Assembly (NCBI RefSeq): GCF_035083965.1
Contig: NC_089735.1
Coordinates: 11,716,501-11,780,500 of the forward strand
Reading direction: 5' to 3'
From: Branchiostoma lanceolatum
Taxonomy: Eukaryota > Chordata > Leptocardii > Amphioxiformes > Branchiostomatidae
DNA length: 64,000 nucleotides
The notes beneath the pieces are model-generated. The model ran no database searches. It had not been told where the DNA came from and saw only the letters and a program-made list of their open reading frames with translations. Shown here one piece after another: positions 44,901-57,100 of this stretch (within the stretch, counting starts at the first letter, position 1; each line of letters starts with the position of its first letter). The position numbers and the translations under genes were made by a program.

Positions 44901-45030
44901 AAGTCACAAGGAAGACAGCAGACATGAGAAGAGGTATTCTAGGAAGGAATCATCCGACAGTAAGGATAGGGTAGAGAAGGAAACAGAAGGTAGGCATCAT
45001 GAACATAGCAAACACAAGAGGAGAGACTAA
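38961..45030 (+). CDS. RP9: RP9 / PIM1-associated protein homologue, 261 aa, complete
   Basis: Nuclear zinc-knuckle protein linked to pre-mRNA splicing, a PIM1 kinase target; the human gene is tied to a form of retinitis pigmentosa (family knowledge). Coding exons 38961-39069, 43012-43180, 44060-44156 and 44620-45030 total 786 nt, in phase at GT-AG sites. N-terminus Lys-rich; residues 26-37 give VTTFYEQAPPG. The highly conserved core is HAPTKGLWMPLGKEVKVM, then the knuckle C84-W-R-C87...H92...C99 with the family spacing. The last exon is a Lys/Ser/Asp/Glu-rich tail (about 125-261) like the human protein's basic, serine-rich C-terminus. The C-terminal tail is low complexity, so its length is less certain than the core. 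Head-to-head with MOB1. Confidence 0.93.
39083..39770. mobile_element. Inverted-repeat element with ttttcgcgtgg arms, RP9 intron 1
   Basis: The left side has gtggaaaattttcgcgtgga and gaatatatatttataggttc; the right side has gaacctatagataaattctc and ccacgcgaaaattttccacg. The inverse parts also include ttctcccttgggaat and attcccaagggagaa. It starts 13 bp after the RP9 exon 1 donor. A second palindrome is nested inside. Confidence 0.7.
39220..39400. mobile_element. Nested palindromic MITE with about 57-bp perfect arms
   Basis: The left arm agctagttcggagttgctac up to ggcccccgcgacg is the exact inverse of the right arm cgtcgcgggggccttcacct up to ccgaactagct. It is flanked by TA on both sides (tgggaaTA ... 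TAtagac). The spacer is about 65 bp. Confidence 0.8.
39858..39939. mobile_element. 82-bp internally deleted TTAACC element
   Basis: The left end ttaaccttcttcctgctgat and the right end tgcagcagggagaaggttaa are inverse. It shares gtagccttttggcatgga with the left part of the 10528-12323 element (gtagttatttggcacgaat). Confidence 0.65.
39958..40433. mobile_element. Inverted-repeat element holding a SINE
   Basis: The left arm ggggcgtttcagcaccttga up to agcccctagccaatca is mirrored by tgattggctaggggctgaac up to cagggtgccgaaa. Between the arms lies the SINE at 40096-40371. Confidence 0.6.
40096..40371 (-). mobile_element. tRNA-derived SINE of a second family
   Basis: On the minus strand the head reads ctagttcagtggttagcgat (A box) and cccgggttcaatcccgg (B box), then a tRNA-unrelated body, with the 3' end in ttcattgagttcatttgag. 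The body differs from the 7594 and 22545 SINEs. Confidence 0.75.
40490..41148 (+). mobile_element. 659-bp TTAA-flanked element, copy 1 (piggyBac-like MITE)
   Basis: Starts gggagcacaccccagttt, ends gaactggggtgtgcaccg: inverted termini around gcacaccccagtt. Flanked by TTAA at 40486-40489 and 41149-41152. It is nearly identical to 42292-42950. Short open frames are conserved between the copies but no transposase is recognised. In RP9 intron 1. Confidence 0.85.
41153..42287. other. Spacer between the two TTAA elements
   Basis: About 1.1 kb of RP9 intron 1 with a poly-G run at 42110-42121. No gene or repeat that I can support. Confidence 0.6.
42292..42950 (+). mobile_element. 659-bp TTAA-flanked element, copy 2 (piggyBac-like MITE)
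   Basis: Same length and orientation as copy 1; I noticed three base differences. Flanked by TTAA at 42288-42291 and 42951-42954. It ends 61 bp before RP9 exon 2. Confidence 0.85.
43300..43390 (+). repeat. LINE-like 3' tail with (ATC)n microsatellite
   Basis: gagcttcttactgaataaaa followed by tcatcatcatcatcatcatc at about 43365-43387 in RP9 intron 2. It resembles a retroposon 3' end with a microsatellite tail. Confidence 0.4.
44395..44515 (-). mobile_element. Degenerate SINE fragment
   Basis: On the minus strand it has a tRNA-like head (tggcatggtggttagg) and gtgcccttaggaaacac, matching the body of the 22545-22882 family. Truncated, in RP9 intron 3. Confidence 0.55.
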
Positions 45031-45079
45031 CATCCTGAAAGTAAAAGGCAGAACGGTTGCAGTCAGATATGCAAAGACT

Positions 45080-45197
45080 AGGTGTAACAGACCATTCAGT
45101 GTAATATAACCAGCCACTGCCTGCGCCGCGTGCCTGCGAAGCTGGTGTGTTACGCCTAATGGCGGTTATGCCTGCTATATAGATACAGATACAGGTA
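45080..45197 (+). repeat. aagctggtgtgttac repeat, copy 2
   Basis: See copy 1 at 34820. It starts about 50 bp after the RP9 stop codon, so it is probably within the RP9 3' UTR. Confidence 0.6.
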
Positions 45198-45511
45198 TGG
45201 GGGCCAATGGATGGTTCATTTGTTACTGTCATAAGCAATTTGAAAAGGGTTCGTTAACAGTTGCCAACGTTTTTCATCGCTAATTGATTTCCATCAGTTG
45301 AAATGTTGAAGAGCTTTGGTACAGTCTTTCTGTCTCAGAAACTTTTATGACAATGGTCATATCTCTGTTTGGAGCAGGTATTGAATACTGTTATGTAGTA
45401 TTACCTGCATACAGAATAACTACAATAGTCATAATTGTACACAGTATGATTTGCATGCTAAAATTTGGACGGACAGTAAAATTGCACAATGTAAAGTTTC
45501 CAAGGATTATA

Positions 45512-45688
45512 CTGTAAATGAATTTCAATTCGCATGGTTTTTAGTTCACGCTAAAGGGAAAATGGAGTGTTTGCGGTGGCAGTGCTATACCCACATACTG
45601 CTACAGTATTGAACAAGAATGTTCGTGGCGGTTTTAAGTTCGAGGTGAAACGGTCGCCGCAAAAACCGCGAACATAAAACCACCTTTG
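45512..45688 (+). mobile_element. ctgtaaatg MITE (copy e)
   Basis: It contains actgtaaatgaatttcaatt, aaaatggagtgtttgcggtg and ccgcgaacataaaaccacc. The right terminus is lost (the usual catttctgcatttacag is missing). Same family as copies a-d in the Piwi introns. Confidence 0.65.
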
Positions 45689-46467
45689 CCAATGTGATTG
45701 AATTAGATTTATAATATATGGACATTGATGATAACAGTAATTATAATTGATGCTGGAAGGTTAAGTGTGTTTCATGTGCTAAGCGCTTTGTTATTTTACC
45801 TTCAAGAAAATATATTTAGGACAAAATTTCATAACATGCTGTCAAACAACTAAGATGGGAATGTATATACATCAATTGATTTCTTGGATTACAGCAACAT
45901 TCTTCGAGAATGCATATGTGTTTTTTTCTTCTCGCCGTGGCTCTCTGCATGGTATCACTTTGTGTGGAATCCTATGCAAGTAAATGTGTATGTTGCATTG
46001 GTCATTCTTTGCCCTAATCATCTGCCCTTGTTGAACATGCCTGCCTCCTTGCAGTTAAGGGAGGTACTGCAACCACAAGGACTTCCTGTGTAACTGTCCT
46101 GGAATTGTCATAATAAGAAGAAAATATTTCTTACATATGACTAATGATAATACTTTTTGATAGTCATATTTAAGATTATAAAGGTTTACATCTCCCCCCT
46201 TTCATTAAAGATACCATTCCTGATGTTTTATATATTATAGATCTAGCAGCCCAGATCTTTACTGTTCCCAAGTTTTGATTCTTGCACTGTCCAAATAATT
46301 GCCCCCAGACAGAGCAAATTTTCCTATCACATCCCCTAAAGACTTGATGTTAAGGAATTAATTTCCCCTCGACCCTACCCTTAATGCTCCCTCTACACAT
46401 TAAATCAACAGTAAGTTTGTTCATGGGTCAGCCCTTGTTGGGTACCACAACAGAGTTTAGATGACAG

Positions 46468-46530
46468 ATCTTTGTACACAACCAAGTGTTTATACAGAGC
46501 CAACGTTTTGGTGAGAGACTGACTGGTTCT
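46468..46530 (-). repeat. gaaacgt-type repeat end
   Basis: Minus strand reads gagagactgactgg... and tcaccaaaacgttggctctg then acacttggttgtgt, a decayed relative of 24953-25045. Confidence 0.45.
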
Positions 46531-46694
46531 ACTTCATGCGGCAGCTAGGTATTGCTGCTACAGTGTGAAGAATGTGTGACTAAATTTGTATCCCGCCCTC
46601 ATCACGGTTCATGACTGGATTTTCTGGTACAATCCAACAAATGAATCTGTTGTCCTGACCCCTGGCCCGGTCCTAGTCTGTTATACAGTTGTTT

Positions 46695-46985
46695 TATGTT
46701 GGATATAGGAGATTCTTTACACACAACAAGGTATTGATCTCACCTGCTAACGTTTTGATGTCTATCAGACACCATAACAGACTGGAGTACTGCTTCTCAC
46801 CGCTATAAGTAGCTGATGTAGGTGGCACTTTTGCGGTGAGAACACTGTCCCAAATATGCGCCACCTACATTGTGGTGAGAAGCACCGTACTCCAGTCAGA
46901 AGCTCTGAAGAAGGTGTCTGATAGACATCGAAACGTCAGCAGGTGAGATTGATACCTGGTTGTGTATAAAGAATCTCCCATATCC
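46695..46985. mobile_element. Foldback repeat with hammerhead-like motif
   Basis: The left arm gagattctttacacacaaca ... gtctatcagacacc is mirrored by ggtgtctgatagacatcgaa ... acctggttgtgtataaagaa. A second inner pair is gtactgcttctcacc / ggtgagaagcaccgtac. The right arm contains the core described in the findings. The layout suggests two end-derived units in inverted order, as in Penelope-like retroelement terminal repeats; this class is inference. Confidence 0.6.
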
Positions 46986-47156
46986 TATTTTCTACCAACC
47001 CGATAAGATTATTTTCGGAAGTTGTTTTATGTGTTTTTTGTTGTTGTTTTTACCAACTTTATTACTCAATATCCAAAGCAACAGAAAACGTAAAGTTTTA
47101 ATTGATTTAGACACATAAAAAGTCAACCACAAAAGTCCATCTCAACCAGATACACT

Positions 47157-47162
47157 TTTATT
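47157..47162 (-). terminator. Likely poly(A) signal of the coiled-coil gene
   Basis: tttatt on plus, AATAAA on minus, about 970 bp after the stop codon at 48134-48132. The stretch between them shows no other gene. Confidence 0.4.
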
Positions 47163-48131
47163 GAAACCACCAGTGAGGAAAGAAGGATAGCAGAAAAAAA
47201 TTGGTACAAAACCACATCTATATGTGTTGGACATCCTGAAAATGGTAACAACAACAACAACAGCAGTCTATTCTACATAACATTTTACTACAAATGTACA
47301 CAAGAACGTAAGTGCATAGATTCTTGGTCAGATGAAGGCACAATGAATGCCATCACTTCCTTATCCTTAATCTTACTTAACAGACATTAATGTGGTCTTG
47401 GTATTAACAAAGATGTGCTTGTTTCCAAGCCCCACAAAATGCCATGTTTACCTAGTCTTTCCTTAATTTAACCAGAGGCTAGCCACTTAATGTTAAAAAA
47501 TAGAGTGAGAATTTAGATCCTTTGACTTATGCTCTCTTGTGAGCTAAAAAGTTTTATTGTTTATTGTAAAAACACAGTTTACCTTAATGACATTATGTGG
47601 CCAACCTCTAATTAATGTATGTACACAATACTACATAGCTGTTTAAATCTTTATTCCCTCACTAGACTATGTACGTGAAGTCCAAGAACGATTGGAGAAC
47701 ACCACATCCTACGTATATGTACAGATTAGCAGCATATAGGCAACAATAGTTTCTAATTCCCACACCCAAGATTCAAGAAGAAAACAATAATATTTCACTG
47801 TTGTTTACTGTTATAATTCCACTTAATACCAGTCAAATACAGTATAAAGATAATCAGATTCAGGATAACTAACACATTGATGATAAAGGAGTTGGCTTTG
47901 TGAGATAGTCATTGTATTTGTAACAATCATATACATCTTTCACCAGCTTTTCTTACATGTACGCATCAGTAGGTTCGATGATTGCTAGAAGTGTAAAACT
48001 TTTTCCTCGGTCATTACAAGCGATACTTTGAGAGGTAAAGAGAGGCAAAAAGATAGCGTTACTATGTCAGCAATAGGCACATGTTTTGTAAGCAGAACTG
48101 AAGCTGTACTTGACATTGATCTGTTTAAGAG

Positions 48132-51100
48132 TTAGTCAACATAGTCGGACCAGTGCCCCATGGTGAGGTTGTTGTCGCGCAGGTATTTTTCCTTTTTCTT
48201 CAGGTCGTGAATCACGGCAGGATGGACTCCTCCCGTGGGGTCCTGGGTCCTGTAGCTGCAAGCACCAAGGGGCACGGTGAGCTGGGTTCAACATTTCTAC
48301 TGTGCGGACTAGACTAACAGATACACGTATCTTTCCTATGATGTATCAAACTGTTAGACATGTAACAAATCTGTAGTGTCCTGGATATCTTCGATGTATT
48401 TTGATTTCAATGAATGATTTGATGATATTTTGTTTCTGTTCATAATGGATGTTCATTAATTAGAATGACACATTTAAGTTTCTAATGATTTTCCTCATGC
48501 CCATTGTACAACACTCTTGCAAGAATGACAGTCAATTTTGTGTCTTGAATGTCTATTTTGCTATGAGTGACTACCGGTATTATGAAATGTGACTAGCAGT
48601 AAAATCAGTGAAATAGAAGACACTGACCACACATACTGCACTCAACAATAAGCAAACCAACCACTGCATTATCTGATCATAGTTCATGTTTATCATTAGT
48701 AAGGTACATTATGTTCAAGACATGTTTTTACAAAAGTACTGTCATGTCATACATTTTTGGAAGGATGATTATATACAGATGACAGTCACTTCAGGTTAAT
48801 TTGGCTGTTTCATGATTCTAAGACACTGTGGTATAGAGTTCTTTACTTTTTGTGGCCCTGAACTTTGGCCCGTGCAGATTTGGACATTTCTTCTTTCAGA
48901 ACACTGTAGAGCCGTTTCTGGTCGGTGGGGGTGAGCGACAGCACCTGTCTGGTCAGGTGGTCCGTACGACTGTCAGGAAGAACGGGGTAGGTTTTAATCT
49001 CCGGTCAAGAAATGGACAGGATTTGGAGTTGGTTGGGAATGGTGGAAGGAGGTAGGTTGATTAAGGTTAGACATCAGTTAATAAGATTATTAAAACAATG
49101 CAAAAGTTTTTCAAGCAGCTGGGTAGGTTTCATTGAATGTCAAACGTTTCAGACGGCATCCACTGTCTTTTGTCAGTGACTGAAGGAAAACCCATCATCT
49201 CTTCAAGACAAACAAGGCCATAATGAGTTTGGACGAGGGATAAGGATGACAGTCACTGATGAAAAATAGTGGATGCTACCTGAAACATCTGACCGCTTAG
49301 AAATATCCAGCTGCATGAGTAACGTTTGTATTGTTGATTTAAGAATTAGGAAGTAGACTGGTTTGAATTGTAATTGATAGCTTGTCACAATTATCAGGGT
49401 TTGAGCCATTTAATTATTAGAGGTAGTAGATTTAAAGGGAGTGAGCGAGACAGGGTATGAGGTCAGCAGCTGAATATGATTTTATTGGAGAACCTTAAAG
49501 CCTTGTTTTATTTCTGCCAGATTGGGGTGTAGATGATCATGTAATTATGAGGAATTATGAAGCTTTGATTTTTGCAGACTGAGGTAAAATGATATGATTT
49601 TATGCCTTTGAAGGGTTTGATGAAGATGCAATGATTAGGATAGTGTTAGATGGCATGATGGTCGCTAGTGGATAAGACACAGCTGTCATAACCAGTCACC
49701 ATGCTTGAAGTGTAAGGGGAGAAGTTACAGAGGATGCTGAAGGGTTACCAAGAGTAGGAAAAAATCTCATTGTAATAACTCTTCAAAAGGCATGTATGAA
49801 AGATCAGAGACAAACCAACATAACCAAATGGTACAAACACTGGGCAACATTGCATTGTTTCAGCACTATCAAATATCTGTGAACAAAAGCGAATACAAAA
49901 GTATGCCCACTTCAGACTGTAGGCAAGACAGATCACAGCAAGGCACTATTGAGGGACCCTGCATGGCACATGACTCTGTATACACTAACACACAGCCGAC
50001 AGGTTTGCTCACCTGACCTAGGCTAGTACTCTACAAGATGGGTTCTGGTTATGGGTCCCTGCTTATACACAACTTTGTGTGCTTTTGGTCCTGCGTCGGA
50101 CTTGGCTTGCTTTGACTTAGCCCTCCTAGGCACAAACATAGGCAAGCAAGATTCAGTGACATCCCATTCTACCTAATGTAAGAAACGTTTTGAATAAAAA
50201 AAATTACAAAAAAGTTCCCCTGAATATAACGTTGGGTAACCTAAATTCGCGGGGTACTTAAATTCGGGATTTTTCGAAAACGGGGTATTTAGGGATATGT
50301 GCTAGATGCAACATCAGTAATACCGCTAGAAATGCAACCTGACAGACTTACGTATTCAGAACACTGGCTGAAAAGCTTCGATAAGCATGGATTATAAGGC
50401 GACGAGGTCAAAAACTCTCCGTCCCTTATTGGAACAGTCTGAGGACTTCGTGGGAGAATTAAACAACATGGTTGTCGGCTGGTTTATAAGAAAAATGTCA
50501 CATCCGCTTCCTGCTCAACACAATTATTTACAAGACAACTTATTACAATCTCTTTTGCTAACCTGCAACTGGATTCTAAGTGTGGTCAATCATCAAAACT
50601 CCTCTCTGTTGCTACAACCTACGGCACGTGTATTTTCCCGCCGCCATATTGTTAACCAGAATCCTGTTGTCAAGCAGACGACAAAGGTTTGTGAGGAACA
50701 CTTTTTTGTCTAAATGCTGCGTGTGATAGTGGACTGAGGAAGATATTTTCCTCAAAGTTTGCTCCTAACACAACAAGGAACACATGGACATAGTAGTATT
50801 ACCATTGCTACGGCATCCAGCTAACTTCCCATGAATAATGTAACGTTACACGTTGCCCGATGATGACGATGGGCCGACTTTGAGTGAAGTTCTACCGACT
50901 CAACACACGGGTTGTACCCGAACTGGCCTGATGTGTGCGGTACGGCCGTTTTTTCGTGTATTTTTTTTACTTGGACACGTCTATATCCATAGCACTCTCC
51001 TCAAGCCAAGGATGGAACGAATAGCTGCTGTATAAAATGTGATTAGCGGTAAGATATTCAACACGAATCTTCTCTCCCGAATTAATGTGCCCCCCTGTCC

Positions 51101-54100
51101 GACAGCACCGCAATTGTGCGTGCGGCGGACGGTAGTTTCAAGTTGAAATATTATGGTGTCAGCACGACTAGAGACAAAATCTACCATATATGATTAGTGC
51201 AAAGATAGTACATGATACTGACAGAATTATAGAAAAAAAGGATGGTTTATTGTTCTGCTAGATTGATTTCAGTCAACCATTATCGGAAAAATCCCGAATT
51301 TATGTTACCCAACGTTACCTAGAATGACTGTAAAAGGTTTGTTTTGGCCTGCAAAAATATGGTAGTCTGTAGGTGACTATATGGGAAAGACTTTCTCAAT
51401 TTCAGCTAGTGATGCAGATGATACACATCAAGATGTTGCTTTTTGAAATGTGCTAGCAGACTTTATTCATTGATGAATACCTACCGATCCGTCTTATGGG
51501 ATTTCCGTTTCTCTCCGCCGCTCAGGGCCGCTAGATGTTCCTGCTGGGCGCGGTGTTTGGCCTCGATGCGTTCGCGCCTCTGTCGCTCCAGCCGAGCAGC
51601 CTGCTCAGCGCTACGAGCCTGTTCCTCCGCCTGTAGCACAAAGACGAGCAATGTTGGTAAGTTCAGAGTACGTGTGTTTCCTTTTCTTACATTAGACATG
51701 CCTAGCACTACTATGATCCTAATCTGACACTTAAGCCAGAAGGTCACCAAATTTGAAAATGGCCACAGACCCAAGCATATTTTTCTGCTACAAATTCTAC
51801 CTCATTACATAGGAGTGGGGTTGGGCACCTTCAAACATCTCTAAAAAACGCGTAACTACCGAGAGAACGCTGGGCTTTTTACTGCCGAAAATGCCCTTTA
51901 GAGTTAAGTGTACTCTTCGGCCGATCCGTATTCCTGCTGTCTAACAGGCACATGGATATTTTGTACCAAAATATTCCTACTTGAAGAATTATATTCTGTG
52001 CACAGAAAAATGAGAGAGAAAATGCATTTTTGTGTAGGACTGGTATAAATAAATGGTTTCCTTTCAGGAGTGCAGGATTTATTATACAGTCAGATGAAAT
52101 AAACTTTTGTAACTCAGAGGGTCTCCTGATGTTCCTACCATAGGACTCCAGGGTTTTTCCATTATACCACCACCATCACCGAAATCAACTGTGTTTCCTC
52201 CCTTCCAAACGCAGCAGGACAAAGAGCAAGGAAACATTTAGTATTTCAATATCACCACCCTTTGTTATTGATTATCATTTTATCATATGTACATCAAGTG
52301 ACAGATAAGTTAAAACAATAGTACATAAAGTAATGAAAGACACAGTAAATTGAGATGAAAGCTTATCATTTATTTCTTGTTAAAATGTTTGACATTCTGT
52401 TCAAAGTTTAAACTTAAAACAATACATGGAGTAATGAAAAACACAGTAAATTGAGACGAAAGCTTATCAATTTATTTCTTGTTAAAATGTTCTCTTCCAA
52501 GTTTTACATCATATCTATGATTATGATAGATGAGTTCAACTCAAATAAAAACTTATGAACTAAAATTGTATGAAGGCTTGGGTGATACCACATGAACAGG
52601 GTGTACAGAGACAAACCATGACTTAACAAAAATGTTCGCTGATGTAAATAAGATATGAAAATCTGAATAGTGACACAGAAACTTGTAAAGCTGTAAACTT
52701 AAATTCTTTCACACCAAGGTTCATTCTTAAAATACCCAGGTTAAAATGACGAAGTGAGTAAGAAATTAAGTTCCTAATAAATGATAACAATGACAGTGAT
52801 TCATGCACTGAAAGGTAAACAAGGTGGGCCTTCTGTTGTGCGAAGGTGTGTGATATTGTTTGCCCTACCGCAGGTGAGGTAAATCGGACAGCCTTTTCCA
52901 CCGACAGGTCGCCAAACAGGCTGTCCAAGTCCTCTGCTGCCTTCACACCGTGGGGACACAAGACGGAGACATTTGTATGGGAACCTGTTCAGACTTGTCA
53001 AAGCTCATGGCAGTCACTGTGGCACATACTTTGCTATCAGCAGTACCATTGATTTTGTGTGCCATTAATTTGTTCCACTTATCAATAGTAAAAAGGTGAT
53101 TGTTGTTAAGGGTTGATCCATTAAAGCGAAGATGTTGGTTACACTTTAGGAAAGGTTGTGCTGGATGAAGGTGGTGATAGAATTTTGTCACAGTTCGAAT
53201 GTTTTACACACAATTGTCCACCTTTCTTGAACAGAATCTTACTAGTGCATAGCTATCAGCAACAACTGTTTGCAGTATATGATCAAATTTTGGTGCTTCT
53301 CCTGGCAAGCATGGGAGGTGCAGGGTGGTACAGGGAGTACAGAAACTTGCAGTAACAGCTCCAGGGTATAGCTACCAGTAGTAACTGTCCATAGTAGGAT
53401 AGTAGGTGATTGAGTTTTGGTGCTTATCCCGTCAGGTATGGGAGGTGCAGAGTGATGAAGGGAGTACAGAAACTTGCAGTAACAGCTCCAGGGTAAAGCT
53501 ACCAGAAACAATTGTCCATAGTAGGTGATCAAGTTTTGGTGCTTCTGCTGTCAGTCATTGGAGGTGCAGAGTGATGAAGGGAGTAAGGAAACTTGAACTA
53601 ACAGCTCCCGCAGCCCTTGCTGCCTGTTGTAGGTTGGGTGGAACGACAGGCTCGCTCATGCCACTCATCTGAGAGTCGGCTCTTCCTCCGTCTCCGTCGT
53701 CCATGATAGGGCTGAAGGGCGCCGCAGAACCAGACCGCATCCCGCTACCCGCTCTTGATGGCGGCGTACCAAGGCGACTGCCATTTCTTGCACTCTTTGG
53801 AACGTCTATGAATCTCGGTGCTCCGAGATCGCCCATGCCTCCGTCTGGTTGGACCAACTCGTTAGGCGAGTCACAGCCGCCGCCCGAAGGACCGAACATC
53901 GGGGGTCCATCCATTGGACCGCCCTGCGGCATCATGTCGGCTGTTGTAGGACGCCCCATGTCAGGAGAGAAGGGCTTGGGGCCTTCCTGCAGATAGGAGC
54001 ACCTCTCAACATTTGTCTTTCATTCTAGTGAATGTCCAGTTAATATAGTGATATGATCTTTGGCACAATCCACAAGAAGATAATGTCTTATTTTGAAACA

Positions 54101-57100
54101 ATTTTGCACATGATCAAGACTTTTTCACTAATAGTATTTTCTGTCATGCTACATACAATACTAGTATGTATTTTCAGTCTGTATAGCATAGTTTTGTGGT
54201 TGACAACAATGCATGCAGAAAAAAATCTAGTACCTTAGTTTGCAAGGGTTTTGTCTCTACTTCAAGTACTTGAATGGTATTTATTGCGCTTACATAGAAA
54301 AGTGCATGCATTATTTATTTATGCTTCAAGAACGTAGTCAATTGAAATACTTGCTGTATACCATATTGCTCTAACACAAAGAGAACAATGGACTTGATGG
54401 CAGACCTGAGTACTCTATTGTGTAGGGAAGGTGCATTATGAGTTATGAATTGGGACTTGTCATGCATAATTAATATTTAACAAGCAGACTGAAAGGAAAG
54501 GAAATGTATGTCTGTCATCAACAGAAAAGATATGGTCATTTTGTGATATGTACTTGGCTGTGGAACTTATCTATCTGACAGTGCCATATGGAAAGAAAGC
54601 CAAGGCTTGGTTGAAGTTAAAAAGAGGATTAACCCACTTCATGTATGATGAAAAAGAAATTGTAATTGTCTTTTTGCAGGTGCAAACAACCTTGGTTTGT
54701 TTAAGTTTGAATCATTTAGAAATTATGAAATGAATTAAGTCAGAGGTGGACTCAGTAAAAATCGATAGAGAATAAATGGTAATTAGCAGATGTCTGGTAT
54801 TCTGAGAGAGATTTCATTTTAATACATTTAGAGGTTTTCATGCGTAATTTGAAATATTTTTCTAGCAAGCTTGATAGTGTTGAAGATGTGGAAATTTGCT
54901 TGCAGGTTTTGGTCAATTGTTGACCTTTAATGATTTAATCTCTTTCGGTTTGTTCAAAACTGTCAAGCAGGTCTAATTTCTTTTGTTCAGTTTGACAGAA
55001 ATGCCAAGGTAATGCTGTATTCATGTACACAGTAGAATGCACTTTATCCCAATAGGAGATAAGCATCATGTGATTAACAGTGCATTCCACGTGTTGATGG
55101 ATGGCTGTGTCCTTTGCTTGCTTTTACATCAGCCTTCAGACATTGTAGGTGTTCACCTTCTTTGCATGCTAAGCACACCGCTTGTATGTGTCATTAGCAA
55201 CGACCCTGGCGTATCGGCCTGTGATCCATCCTTTTCCCTGTTTTAGCACTGTCTAGACATCAACCAATCAGATACCCTCGCTCTTGTTCTTGGAGGGAAA
55301 GCTGCCAGCCAATCACGTCACCACTTGCAGTCAACAGGCAGTGTGATTGGCTGGTAGCAACAGGAGAGAGATAATCTGATTGATTGAAGGCTGACCAGCA
55401 CTAAGGCAGCAGGAAGGATGGAACACAAGCCAGTATGCCAGGGTGATTTTTTGCAGTGGGCATGGCATTAGATGATGCTACATGTATTAACATGCATCTT
55501 ATCTTTTTTTTTTCACTGATGACTTACTGTCATGTCAGGTGACCACGGTTGGCTGTCCTGTAGCAGCACATCCGGGCGGAGATCAGGGTGGAAGGGGTTA
55601 TCCCAGGACATCCCGAACTATGGGTCCATGGAGCAGCATGGCAAGACAGACAGGAGTGTTTACAGACAAGTGAAGACTAGAGGATAGTTATAGACTTACA
55701 ATGTAACACAGTTATGTAAAGGAAGGTCTCTGAGGGGCAACCTGGTATCAATGTATTGGGACATTAGTACATTAGACAGTTTGGTTTCAACTTTTTATTC
55801 TGTTGCTAAGTGTATCTATGTCTAAAATAACTCTATTTGTGCAGTTACTGTCACCTTATTTGTCATGGGTGACTATAAAATCTCTCAAAGATTGCAGAAC
55901 TGTGGAGACTGTGACAGTGACTGTACAGCGACCAAAAGTTTGGATTTATGTAACCCCTCATTTCATAATTCGAACACGATGTAAGTTGTGAACGTATGAT
56001 TTAAAAGACAACAAAACGCACAAAACCTTTAAAGATTTGCTTTTAGAATATGTTGAGTGACATAATCTTTGGTCTTTCAGCCTCTAGAGGGTAAGAAAGT
56101 GTTTAATAGTGATGACTTAATGTTTACGAGATTGTGTGGGGTGCCATGCTTGTAATGTAGGTGTACAAAGGCATACCGATACTGTACGAGCCAACCCTTG
56201 GAAAAGCGTCTACTTAAGAGACCCTCTCTGTACACCGCTGGCAGGTACTTAATTAGTGACTAGCTCCTAATGTTTCAGACACCTGACGCTGGCGTGCCAC
56301 CTCTTTTCAGCGGCAGCGACCTGTTTCACAAAGGCCACCATGTCCAGTTTTTGTTCCCGCCCGGGACCTCTCTCTCCCCCCATCACCTTATCTACCATTC
56401 CTTCGTTTTCTTAGGGATGAAATTTCCCCCACTTTGTGTAACAAATAGGGCAGTAGGGAACCTTTAACCGAGGAGAGAAAAATCTTTAACTCCAGAAAGT
56501 ACAAAGCCGGCCCGGATCAAGTGTTGTTGAAAAACACTACAACCCCGGCACTGTGAAACTTTATATGCTGGCAAAATAAATAAAGACAGGGCAGGTTTTG
56601 TGCAGAGGTGGTGACTGTGTTTGTCTGTTGTATCTACTGTGTGGATAGATGCGCCATGGGAATACAAATGAACGGCGTACCCAAGTGGAGCACACCTGAG
56701 TGGAGTACACCTGACTCGAGCGCACCTGCCCTGATTACCTGGACAGCTAATTGTTCTTTGGCCCCATTTCAAGCGTGGGGTGATGATTACCTCCTAATCT
56801 ATGACTGCCCTTTTGTGACGGCTGATTTTCCATCCAGCTTATTACCTATTTTTCAGAGCATGGAGCGATGGCCAGCAGATAAGGAACTTACTGAGAGTAA
56901 GATAAACATTTTATTTTCCCAATCTCAAGATGTCCCAGTTCCTGTATGTTTAGTTGTTTTGGCTTCTTATACTTTCTGGTTGCTTAGGGATTGTGACTCA
57001 CATAATCCCATAGCTCTCAGGCAGTGCAGTTTTATTTTCAAATTTACCTAGCAAGTCAATACATGAACAAACTTAATAATATTTATAGCTTAAGTATGTA

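Larger units (their letters stand above)
45031..47140. other. RP9 3' UTR and convergent intergenic region
   Basis: No coding exon seen. It holds repeat copy 2, MITE copy e, the gaaacgtc-type repeat at 46468-46530 and the foldback at 46695-46985. The only RP9 poly(A) candidate noticed is an ATTAAA near 46185. Confidence 0.5.

Noticed and set aside
50387..50713. 108-codon frame in the 1.09-kb element with VCEEHFF, reminiscent of the C-x2-H of a THAP domain
   Set aside because: The first Cys pair and the conserved Trp/Pro spacing could not be found in frame; too weak to call.
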